A stretch of DNA of 6,018 bases from an uncultured Caryophanales bacterium (GCA_946410525.1 CAMKAQ010000065.1:1-6018); one strand, 5' to 3'. Shown: positions 1 to 5,233, counted from the first letter of the stretch. The notes: generated by a model not told the origin, from the sequence alone. Numbers and translations are program-made.

Positions 1-684
1 TTCATGGACCTCTTAAGAGATACGGCGATCTACCAAAATCAATACAAGAGTGGAACACACTTAAAGAATTACACCTTCAACGGAATAAGCAAATCGGTCA
101 ATTATATCGACTATGTTGACCATGGTGGCCAATATTACACCGGTGAGGGCTTCCATGCCGCGGCAATCGATATGAGGCAAAGCAGCATTTATTTCTATCT
201 CCCTGATAGTCAAACGGCGATGCCTAGCACCATTTTGGATAAAGTTCTGAATCGGAATTATGTGGCAGAGACGGTAACTGACCAAGATGGCAGAGAATAC
301 TCTTCGTATAGAGTTGAAGTGAAGGCCCCATATTTCAAGATGGACAACGAAATCGAGCTCAAAGAAGGACCGTTGCAACAGATTCTTCCTGTCATCACCT
401 CGGATGGAATGGGTTCTAGACTCCTCAATGATTCTTTATTCCTCTCTGGCATCTATCAATTCTCAACCATGAGTTTTGATTACCGTGGTTTCTATTCCGC
501 TTCAGTGACGATAGCTACTGGCGATGCGGCGGCAGTAGGGAGCCCAGACTTCACTTTGGATGTTGATCACCCATTTATCTTTGAGACGAGGAAAGACGTC
601 ACGGTCGCTGGCAATAACCTAACCATCCCGGTTGTCATCGGTGAGGTCGTCGATCCTGCTTACCCCGCTTACCAAGCTTCCTGA
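1..684 (+). CDS. Serpin-family protease inhibitor, C-terminal part (5' truncated by window edge)
   Basis: Serpins trap serine or cysteine proteases through a cleavable reactive-centre loop. The frame is open to base 1 with no stop, and serpins are usually 350-400 residues, so about 150-180 N-terminal residues, including any secretion signal, lie upstream; the ATG at 4 is probably internal. Counting from that Met, the serpin landmarks are a sheet-strand region ending in YFYLPDSQ (residues 63-70), the APYFK strand (108-112) followed by ELKEGPLQQILP, a hinge and loop from G162 to about S180, and the C-terminal signature DHPFIFETRK (188-197) followed by IGEVVDP. The spacing from the SG pair (148-149) to G162 matches that in alpha-1-antitrypsin. 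Oddities are Phe163 and Tyr164 where the hinge normally has Thr and an acidic residue, and a predicted P1-P1' of Ala-Ala. The gene ends at TGA 682-684. Family assignment is firm; inhibitory activity is uncertain. Confidence 0.86.
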   Translation, partial: FMDLLRDTAIYQNQYKSGTHLKNYTFNGISKSVNYIDYVDHGGQYYTGEGFHAAAIDMRQSSIYFYLPDSQTAMPSTILDKVLNRNYVAETVTDQDGREYSSYRVEVKAPYFKMDNEIELKEGPLQQILPVITSDGMGSRLLNDSLFLSGIYQFSTMSFDYRGFYSASVTIATGDAAAVGSPDFTLDVDHPFIFETRKDVTVAGNNLTIPVVIGEVVDPAYPAYQAS

Positions 685-726
685 GAATATAGCTCTTCAG
701 GAACTCTGGTTTGAGGATGTCTGAAG

Positions 727-735
727 TGGTTTAAT
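727..735 (+). promoter_or_regulatory. Possible extended -10 element for the CPBP gene
   Basis: TGGTTTAAT fits an extended -10 (TGn plus TTTAAT) and ends 8 bases before the ATG at 744. Transcription starting about 7 bases downstream would begin almost at the start codon. No clear -35 box is visible; a TTGAGG at 711-716 is too close. No good SD sits before the ATG: a GAGGA at 713-717 is about 26 bases away. The call rests on position and consensus only. Confidence 0.35.
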
Positions 736-743
736 AGACCTAT

Positions 744-1379
744 ATGGGAAAGAAAGTCATAACGTTGATAGTGAGCCTCCTGCTCATCTGCTTAATCACT
801 TTTGGAGCGGGATTCCTTGGCTTATTCATCACTGACTCTCTCATCCTTTCCATAGCGAAGTTCTTCGTTTACTACCTTATCGGTGCGGTCGCTTTAGTCG
901 CGATCAAACTGACCAAGGTAGAGATAGGCCTAGATTTCAGAAATTGGAAATCCTACCTGATCGGTTTAGTGATGGCCATTGCCCTCTCATTATTTATTGC
1001 CGTTATACCCGCTCTATTAGGATCTTCGATTGTCGGAAGTCATCTCAACCCAACTCCAGACATCTTCATTATTAATTTCGTCTTCTTTATGTTCGCTGTC
1101 GGACCGGTTGAAGAACTTGTCTTCAGGGTCTATGTGCAAGAGACATTTATTTCTTTCTTTAAGACCCATAAGTGGGTCGCTGTCATAATCGCCGCTTTCC
1201 TCTTCGGCTTGTGGCACATCATCAATGGCTCTTTGTTCCAAGTATTATTCACATTTGGTATTGGCTTGGTCTTTGGCTTTGCGAAGTATTTCCTCAAGGA
1301 TTGCAAGTTCCTTGGTGTTGCGACAGCGCACGGACTATATGATTTCCTGAACATCGTTGTCAGGGTGCTCATTGTTTAA
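744..1379 (+). CDS. CPBP-family intramembrane metalloprotease (CAAX/Abi type)
   Basis: This is a polytopic membrane protein of the CPBP (CAAX protease and bacteriocin-processing, Rce1/Abi) family, which cleaves peptides within the membrane. In bacteria its members are linked to bacteriocin immunity, peptide maturation or protein sorting. The family motifs are all present: EELVFR with Glu123-Glu124 and Arg128, FLFGLWH ending in His158, and HGLYD with His196 and Asp200 (the family uses Asn or Asp here). About six or seven hydrophobic segments can be seen, roughly at residues 5-29, 33-55, 70-94, 107-120, 145-160, 165-182 and 190-209. At 211 residues it is a normal length. An in-frame stop (TAG 735-737) lies just upstream, so the ATG at 744 is the first available start, yet it has no clear ribosome-binding site. 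It follows the serpin by 59 bases on the same strand; co-transcription is possible but unproven. Its substrate cannot be told from the sequence. Confidence 0.9.
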   Translation: MGKKVITLIVSLLLICLITFGAGFLGLFITDSLILSIAKFFVYYLIGAVALVAIKLTKVEIGLDFRNWKSYLIGLVMAIALSLFIAVIPALLGSSIVGSHLNPTPDIFIINFVFFMFAVGPVEELVFRVYVQETFISFFKTHKWVAVIIAAFLFGLWHIINGSLFQVLFTFGIGLVFGFAKYFLKDCKFLGVATAHGLYDFLNIVVRVLIV

Positions 1380-1381
1380 GA

Positions 1382-1407
1382 AAAAGACCGGAACGTTCCG
1401 GTCTTTT
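1382..1407. terminator. Bidirectional intrinsic terminator (26-base perfect palindrome)
   Basis: A perfect 26-base palindrome is centred between 1394 and 1395, with a GC-rich core (GACCGG / CCGGTC) flanked by A4 on the left and T4 on the right. Folded, it gives a strong hairpin followed by a U-tract in both directions. It sits between the converging CPBP and acyltransferase genes and overlaps the acyltransferase stop codon (TAA, complement of 1406-1408) by two bases, so it probably ends both transcripts. Confidence 0.9.
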
Positions 1408-2641
1408 ATTTATTCGCTTCTTTCTTCAAATCATATATGGCTTCGACCGCGAATCTAATCTTGGTCAGCCATTTTTCTTTGCTTAGAAGATAGGCGAAAT
1501 ACGTTTCGTCAGGGGATGAAAGGTCAATCATCGCGCCTCTTTGGTGGTAGTCATAATCGATATGGAGTCCAAAGCTCTGAAGAGGCTCTCTATGGAAGAC
1601 AATGCCCTCTGGCCCTTTGACAATTATTCCGTTATCGATATCGTGGGTGAGGTGGTGGTTTCCTTCTAGAGGAACGAAGCCGACTTTGACTCCTTCCATC
1701 TTCTCCATTCTGACATCATCTTCGAAATGGTATTTTCCTTCTTTGACCTCTTTGGTGACGTTTTCTTTTTCCCAGTCGAACCACTCACTGACTTTGGTGA
1801 ATTTGGATTCTCCATTGAGGCACGACAAAGTTCCATCTTCGTTCAAGCGATATTCGATCCCGCATGAGTCACACTTGATGGTGTCCCCATTTGAAGACAT
1901 CTCGAATTCTTTTCCGCAGTGAGGGCATTGATAAAGGACCCTCTCAAGTCCGACCGCTCTATTTGGATAATCGATTTTGATGTGGTTTTGTAGTTGATAT
2001 TCTTCTTCGTCGAAATTGAAGCAATTCCTGATTATTTTCTGAATATCCCCAGCAGAAAGCCCCTCAATTTCGCTTTTTGAGATGACGCATTCCATCTCCG
2101 CGGTGATCGGGACGGGCCTAACTTGTTGGTCGCTCCATTGAGGCTGACGGAGATAACTTCCATGGCAGTTAAGGAAGACGACAGGGACCTTCATGTATTT
2201 GACGAGCTTGCCTAGTCCCTCATCAATTCTTAGAGGTTTTCCGACGAAGGAATAAACGGCCTCAGGATACATGACCATGATCTTCTTTTTCTTTTTGAGG
2301 GCATCGACCATTGGAATGACGCTGGCAGGGTCATTGACGAATCTTCTCTTCGGCATGATGCCGGAATGAACGCAGACGAAATACTTGTCGATGAATTCCT
2401 CAGCCGCGCAAACCCAGTAGCTTCTTCGAGGGCTAGTCGCTCCTAAACCGAGATAGATATCCATGAATGAGGAGTGGTTCGACAAAAGGATGTACGGAGG
2501 CTTTGGCATCTTGCCAATCTTCTTGATCGTCGCGCCTTCTTTCTTCCTTGCGAAATAGGCGGCAGTCCTGATGATGAAAGAGAAAAGGAAAAGAATCCTC
2601 TTCGGCTTCATATGGACATCAATCCTTTTGATTTTCTTCAT
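1406..2641 (-). CDS. PlsC-like lysophospholipid/glycerol-phosphate acyltransferase with C-terminal zinc ribbon
   Basis: The N-terminal half (to about residue 205) is a PlsC/LPLAT acyltransferase domain, the fold that transfers acyl chains to lysophosphatidic acid or related acceptors at the inner membrane. Block I is N55-H56-S-S-F-M-D61 (the catalytic HX4D), after a hydrophobic stretch at 15-30. Block III is YPEAVYS (125-131), keeping Pro126 and Glu127 but lacking the usual Gly-Thr-Arg of FPEGTR. Pro153-Val-Val falls in block IV. The second half holds a four-Cys zinc ribbon (Cys239, Cys242, Cys257, Cys260) and about 150 beta-rich residues of unknown role. At 411 residues it is far longer than a plain PlsC (about 240). 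Two starts are possible: Met1, only 11 bases from a perfect TATAAT, or Met11 (ATG complement of 2609-2611), with AAAAGGA 11 bases upstream. The acyl acceptor is not predictable, and plsC itself is not claimed. Confidence 0.85.
   Translation of the reverse strand: MKKIKRIDVHMKPKRILFLFSFIIRTAAYFARKKEGATIKKIGKMPKPPYILLSNHSSFMDIYLGLGATSPRRSYWVCAAEEFIDKYFVCVHSGIMPKRRFVNDPASVIPMVDALKKKKKIMVMYPEAVYSFVGKPLRIDEGLGKLVKYMKVPVVFLNCHGSYLRQPQWSDQQVRPVPITAEMECVISKSEIEGLSAGDIQKIIRNCFNFDEEEYQLQNHIKIDYPNRAVGLERVLYQCPHCGKEFEMSSNGDTIKCDSCGIEYRLNEDGTLSCLNGESKFTKVSEWFDWEKENVTKEVKEGKYHFEDDVRMEKMEGVKVGFVPLEGNHHLTHDIDNGIIVKGPEGIVFHREPLQSFGLHIDYDYHQRGAMIDLSSPDETYFAYLLSKEKWLTKIRFAVEAIYDLKKEANK
2623..2629 (-). promoter_or_regulatory. 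Possible ribosome-binding site for the internal Met11 start of the acyltransferase
   Basis: On the minus strand AAAAGGA lies 11 bases before the ATG for Met11. The spacing is long but usable. No purine-rich site precedes Met1, so this element favours a 401-residue product; the HX4D and PEA motifs are unaffected. Confidence 0.4.
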
Positions 2642-2652
2642 CGTTTATACAA

Positions 2653-2658
2653 ATTATA
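2653..2658 (-). promoter_or_regulatory. -10 box (TATAAT) of the acyltransferase promoter
   Basis: A consensus TATAAT on the minus strand ends 11 bases before Met1. At 17-base spacing the -35 position reads TATGAA (complement of 2676-2681), a poor match that overlaps the ATAAGCGCTTAT palindrome. The expected transcript start is near 2646, giving a leader of about 5 bases to Met1 or about 35 to Met11. Confidence 0.55.
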
Positions 2659-2678
2659 GACCCTTGAGTAAGCCGTTC

Positions 2679-2690
2679 ATAAGCGCTTAT
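2679..2690. promoter_or_regulatory. Palindromic LacI-type operator candidate (ATAAGCGCTTAT)
   Basis: This is a perfect 12-base palindrome with the central CG and AAGCGCTT core typical of LacI/GalR-family operators. It matches only 5 of 9 fixed positions of the CcpA cre consensus, so a dedicated sugar regulator is more likely than CcpA. It overlaps the expected -35 region of the acyltransferase promoter and lies just upstream of the expected -35 of the xylanase promoter, so a bound protein could act on either gene. Confidence 0.5.
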
Positions 2691-2716
2691 TTCTTCCTTT
2701 CGCGCATATTCACACG

Positions 2717-2722
2717 TAAAAT
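2717..2722 (+). promoter_or_regulatory. Possible -10 box (TAAAAT) of the xylanase promoter
   Basis: TAAAAT lies 21 bases before the xylanase ATG and would start transcription near 2729. At 17-base spacing the -35 position reads TTCCTT (2694-2699), a weak match, as expected for a promoter that needs an activator or is under operator control. The call rests on consensus and position only. Confidence 0.4.
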
Positions 2723-2732
2723 AACCTTAACC

Positions 2733-2738
2733 GAGGAA
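2733..2738 (+). promoter_or_regulatory. Ribosome-binding site of the xylanase (GAGGAA)
   Basis: GAGGAA lies 5 bases before the ATG at 2744. It is a good Shine-Dalgarno match and fixes this start, which also yields a complete lipoprotein signal peptide. Confidence 0.85.
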
Positions 2739-2743
2739 AGATT

Positions 2744-4417
2744 ATGAAAAGAAAGACTCCTTTTTTGATGGCGACCATGCCTCTATTTGCTATTGCGACG
2801 TTAGGTGGCTGCAATACCACCCCACGCAACTCGACTCAACAAAGCCAAGAACCAGAAGAAAGCAAACCTCTTGAGGTGGGTGACACCGTCAGGATGTGGA
2901 CCTCGCCAGAGGACTACGATAAAGCGCCTTTTGGTCTAGCAGAAGGCTCGGGCACTGTCGCAATCTCTGAGGACGAAGGGTGCGACGACAGTTATTCTCT
3001 TTCCTGCACCATCACAAAAGAAGGCTATATCGGAAGCGATCTCATCAAGGAGCCATATTTCAAAGACGAAGACGCCAAGAACGGCGACATCATCTCTCTT
3101 TACTATTACCTTCCTACCGACAATAACATTAAGACCATCCAGTTAGAGGCCCTCCCTTGGAATAGCCGCGCCTCAAGCGTCTTAGGCAAAGCGGTCACCG
3201 TCACCTCCGATAAAGAGGATAAGTGGAACTATATGGAGATGTCTTATGACACCCTTGAGATGCTTGGTTCCTTAAGGGTCAACGTCACCCTTAATGACTC
3301 AACCAAAGAAGGAAAGATCCTACTCGATGACGTTGAAATCACCTATGGTGAAGAAACCGTTAAGACCAAATACGAGTTTGATGACGAATCCCTCTATCAG
3401 ACATATGAGGATTACTTCAAACTCGGAACCTGTATGTCCGACACGATGGTGAGAAATAGCGAAATTAGGAAAATCACCATCGACAACTTCAATTCCATCA
3501 CCGCGGAAAACGAAGGAAAACCTGAGCGAATCCTTGACCAAGAAGCGTGCCAGGCACTTCTTTCTAGTGATCCAGCAGGTGTTGCCATCACCACAAAGCC
3601 ATTTGAGAGAATCTATGATTGGGCGGCTGAGAATGGCATCGGAGTAAGACACCACACCTTTGTTTGGTATTCCCAAACCCCAGCCTGGTTCTTCACGACC
3701 GACTACACCCAGAACGGGCCGAAAGCGAGCCGTGAGCTCATGCTCGAGAGGATGGAGAATTACATCAAAACCACCATTGAAATCCTCAATGAAAGATGGC
3801 CAGAAACCGTGTACGCCATCGACGTCGCTAACGAAGCGGTCGAAAACGGTGGGCTTAGAACCAATAACAACAACTGGTACACGACAGTTGGAGATGACTT
3901 TGTTTATTACGCTTTCAAATACGCTTCCGAAATCAAGGAAGAGCTAGAGATGGACGTTGAGCTTTATTACAACGACTTCGCCTTCGACTATCAGCCAAAT
4001 CTTTGCCAGTGGGCCATCAACAACATCCTCAAAGACGCCATCGCCGAGAACCTCATCGACGGTGTCGGCATCCAAACCCACTTAGATTCCGGTGCCAACA
4101 TGGATAACGTCATCAACGACGCCAAATACATCAAACAAGCAGGTCTTAAGTGCCAGCTCACCGAGATCGACATCACCACAAACGGCACAAGCCAAAACGA
4201 ATACGACAAGCAGAGCACCGCTTATAAGACCCTCGTTAAGAAAGTTCTTGAGAACAATAATTCCAAAGAAACTGACATCAATGCCGTCATCCTTTGGGGT
4301 GTCACCGATAACCTCTCCTGGAAACGTAACCAGTATCCTCTTCTCTTCACTGAGGAATACGAGAAGAAGCCTTGCTACACCGGCTTCCTCCAGGCCTTAT
4401 CCGAAGCCAACATCTAG
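2744..4417 (+). CDS. GH10 endo-beta-1,4-xylanase lipoprotein with N-terminal carbohydrate-binding-like module
   Basis: GH10 enzymes cleave internal beta-1,4 bonds of xylan with retention. Residues 1-23 form a lipoprotein signal (KRK, a hydrophobic core, then LGGC with Cys23 as the lipidated residue), so the enzyme should be held on the outer face of the membrane. A short polar linker is followed by a beta-rich module at about 45-202, ending in ILLDDVEI, as CBM4/9/22-like domains do. The GH10 barrel spans about 208-555: FNSITAENEGKPE (248-260), HTFVWYSQ (304-311), acid/base Glu364 in DVANEA, IQTH (443-446), nucleophile Glu474 in LTEIDI, and WGVTDNLSW (518-526). Two active-site neighbours differ from the common form: Tyr309 replaces His in VWHSQ, and Ile359 replaces Trp in WDVVNEA. 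Both catalytic glutamates are intact, so an active enzyme is expected. It stands alone between a divergent acyltransferase and a convergent LURP-one gene, with its own promoter and terminator. Confidence 0.95.
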   Translation: MKRKTPFLMATMPLFAIATLGGCNTTPRNSTQQSQEPEESKPLEVGDTVRMWTSPEDYDKAPFGLAEGSGTVAISEDEGCDDSYSLSCTITKEGYIGSDLIKEPYFKDEDAKNGDIISLYYYLPTDNNIKTIQLEALPWNSRASSVLGKAVTVTSDKEDKWNYMEMSYDTLEMLGSLRVNVTLNDSTKEGKILLDDVEITYGEETVKTKYEFDDESLYQTYEDYFKLGTCMSDTMVRNSEIRKITIDNFNSITAENEGKPERILDQEACQALLSSDPAGVAITTKPFERIYDWAAENGIGVRHHTFVWYSQTPAWFFTTDYTQNGPKASRELMLERMENYIKTTIEILNERWPETVYAIDVANEAVENGGLRTNNNNWYTTVGDDFVYYAFKYASEIKEELEMDVELYYNDFAFDYQPNLCQWAINNILKDAIAENLIDGVGIQTHLDSGANMDNVINDAKYIKQAGLKCQLTEIDITTNGTSQNEYDKQSTAYKTLVKKVLENNNSKETDINAVILWGVTDNLSWKRNQYPLLFTEEYEKKPCYTGFLQALSEANI

Positions 4418-4436
4418 GCTTCTTTGAGGCAAAAAG

Positions 4437-4461
4437 AAAAACCGGGGCGAACCCGGTTTTT
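4437..4461. terminator. Bidirectional intrinsic terminator after the xylanase
   Basis: A 10-base stem (4437-4446 with 4452-4461) has a CCGGG/CCCGG core and a GCGAA loop, followed by six T on the plus strand. The A-rich left flank gives a U-tract on the minus strand as well. It lies 19 bases after the xylanase stop and 13 bases beyond the end of the converging LURP-one gene, and probably serves both. Confidence 0.9.
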
Positions 4462-4474
4462 TGTTTGCGTTTGT

Positions 4475-4987
4475 TTAGTAGCTTCCTGAGCTGCTGTTGT
4501 CTTGTCTTCTCTGATCGGTGATGTTATCGATCGCGATGACGAGAGCGACGAAGAAGGCCAAATCTTTCTTATATTCGTCATCGATATCGAGGACGAAGGA
4601 ATCTCTCAAGGAGATCTTTCTTGAAACGTGGCCGATTTCCTTGCCCTTAAGGGAGATGTGGTAGTCGAAGCAGAGAATGTTGCCCTTGATTTCGATCTGG
4701 CCGAGTTTGGTGTCGATGAAATAACGGTCATGTAAGGACCAGAATTTCTTCTTCATATAGGCAACCTGATTGCCATCCTTGTCGTAGACCAAGGCTTTTC
4801 TCACGAAGAAGGTCCAGAATTTGTTTCTGACGGTGTAGAGGAGGTTTCCGCTCATATCCTGGACGAACTTCTTTCTGGTGAAGGTCCAGAACTTTCCTTT
4901 GACGTAAAGAACGTCCTTCTCATTCATGTCTTTGACGGTGGAGCCGCCGCGCAAAGAAATCCATTTGTTTCGGATACTGACTTGCAT
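4475..4987 (-). CDS. LURP-one-related (LOR, tubby-like fold) protein
   Basis: The length (170 residues) and pattern match the LURP-one-related family, a compact beta-barrel around one helix that is related in structure to tubby and phospholipid-scramblase domains. Bacterial members have no settled function. The main clues are repeated hairpins of the form G-N-x-x-x-x-V followed by KFW (KFW at 32-34, 56-58 and 81-83), then ISLRDSFVLDI (125-135), a charged turn, and a hydrophobic helix AFFVALVIAIDNI (144-156), which would be the buried helix. The C-terminal tail is Ser-rich. There is no signal peptide and no true membrane span apart from that helix, so it is likely cytoplasmic or membrane-associated. 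AGAAAGGG lies 8 bases before the ATG and supports the start. The gene converges on the xylanase and diverges from the downstream lipoprotein. Lipid or membrane binding is a family-based guess. Confidence 0.8.
   Translation of the reverse strand: MQVSIRNKWISLRGGSTVKDMNEKDVLYVKGKFWTFTRKKFVQDMSGNLLYTVRNKFWTFFVRKALVYDKDGNQVAYMKKKFWSLHDRYFIDTKLGQIEIKGNILCFDYHISLKGKEIGHVSRKISLRDSFVLDIDDEYKKDLAFFVALVIAIDNITDQRRQDNSSSGSY
4688..4903 (-). repeat. Three tandem KFW repeats of 23-25 residues inside the LURP-one gene
   Basis: Residues 29-52, 53-77 and 78-100 align as V/M-x-x-K-F-W-[TS]-x, a few basic residues, then D-x-x-G-x-x-x-x. The similarity also shows in DNA: CCAGAA plus a T-rich run recurs near 4738, 4813 and 4886 on the plus strand. 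The units match successive beta-hairpins, so this may be the fold's own symmetry made unusually regular. Confidence 0.65.
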
Positions 4988-4995
4988 ATGTTCAA

Positions 4996-5003
4996 CCCTT
5001 TCT
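4996..5003 (-). promoter_or_regulatory. Ribosome-binding site of the LURP-one gene
   Basis: AGAAAGGG on the minus strand lies 8 bases before the ATG at 4987 and supports that start. Confidence 0.75.
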
Positions 5004-5015
5004 GATTGTGGTTTT

Positions 5016-5021
5016 ATTGTA
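5016..5021 (-). promoter_or_regulatory. Possible -10 box (TACAAT) of the LURP-one gene
   Basis: TACAAT on the minus strand lies 28 bases before the ATG and would start transcription near 5009, just ahead of the ribosome-binding site. The -35 is weak: TTTTGT at 17-base spacing. Confidence 0.5.
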
Positions 5022-5037
5022 CTATGTTTTGTCCAAG

Positions 5038-5060
5038 AACAAAAAGCTAACTTTTTTGTT
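5038..5060. repeat. AT-rich inverted repeat in the divergent promoter region
   Basis: AACAAAAA (5038-5045) and TTTTTGTT (5053-5060) are exact inverted copies around a 7-base loop. The second arm overlaps the cre-like site by two bases. It lacks a GC stem, so it is not a normal terminator; it could be a protein-binding or bendable AT-rich site, or chance. Confidence 0.35.
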
Positions 5061-5072
5061 AAAGCGCTACCA
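5059..5072 (+). promoter_or_regulatory. Catabolite-responsive (cre-like) operator candidate
   Basis: TTAAAGCGCTACCA matches 8 of the 9 fixed positions of the Bacillota CcpA consensus TGNAANCGNTNNCA; only G2 differs. It shares the AAGCGCT core with the palindrome before the xylanase. It lies about 50 bases upstream of the predicted -35 of the final lipoprotein gene and about 40 bases behind the predicted -10 of the LURP-one gene, close to that gene's -35, so it could act on either. Confidence 0.5.
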
Positions 5073-5120
5073 AATGGGCAAAATCACATCTTTATCCCTT
5101 TCTTTTTAGCACTAATTTCT

Positions 5121-5148
5121 TTGAAATGGGTTTACAAATCGTTACAAT
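5121..5148 (+). promoter_or_regulatory. Probable promoter of the final lipoprotein gene
   Basis: TTGAAA (5121-5126) and TACAAT (5143-5148) are separated by 16 bases, the best sigma-A-like pair in this region. The start would fall near 5155, giving an untranslated leader of about 79 bases. A nearby TATAAA (5160-5165) has no -35 at proper spacing. Confidence 0.6.
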
Positions 5149-5203
5149 TATCCGTGGCATATAAACCGAATATTCGTCAGAAAACTCGTTTTATGTGTTT
5201 TTA

Positions 5204-5219
5204 TGAAGCAATCGCTTCA
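5204..5219 (+). promoter_or_regulatory. Small hairpin just before the lipoprotein ribosome-binding site
   Basis: TGAAGC (5204-5209) and GCTTCA (5214-5219) pair around an AATC loop, ending one base before the AGAAAGG site. There is no T-tract, so it is not a terminator. A 5'-leader stem next to the SD can protect mRNA or tune translation; that role is inference. Confidence 0.4.
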
Positions 5220-5226
5220 AGAAAGG
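5220..5226 (+). promoter_or_regulatory. Ribosome-binding site of the final lipoprotein gene
   Basis: AGAAAGG lies 7 bases before the ATG at 5234. It fixes the start of a gene that runs off the window, and gives a complete lipoprotein signal. Confidence 0.8.
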
Positions 5227-5233
5227 TTAAAAC

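Noticed and set aside
695..726. Inverted repeat CTTCAG / CTGAAG between the serpin and CPBP genes
   Set aside because: The stem is only 6 bp with a 20-base loop and no T-tract, so it does not qualify as a terminator and may be chance.
660..760. Mycoplasma-type code, with TGA read as Trp extending the serpin
   Set aside because: Reading through TGA 682 adds a tail with no serpin character after the normal C-terminal strand, and the window's conserved tryptophans use TGG.
744..1379. CPBP protease plus serpin as a bacteriocin or phage-defence system
   Set aside because: No bacteriocin precursor, transporter or defence gene is in the window, and CPBP proteins occur in many contexts; strand adjacency alone is not enough.
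3320..3676. Minus-strand open frame opposite the xylanase, about 118 codons
   Set aside because: It is a shadow of the xylanase, whose GH10 motifs cover the same bases; the translation has no recognisable domain or start signal.
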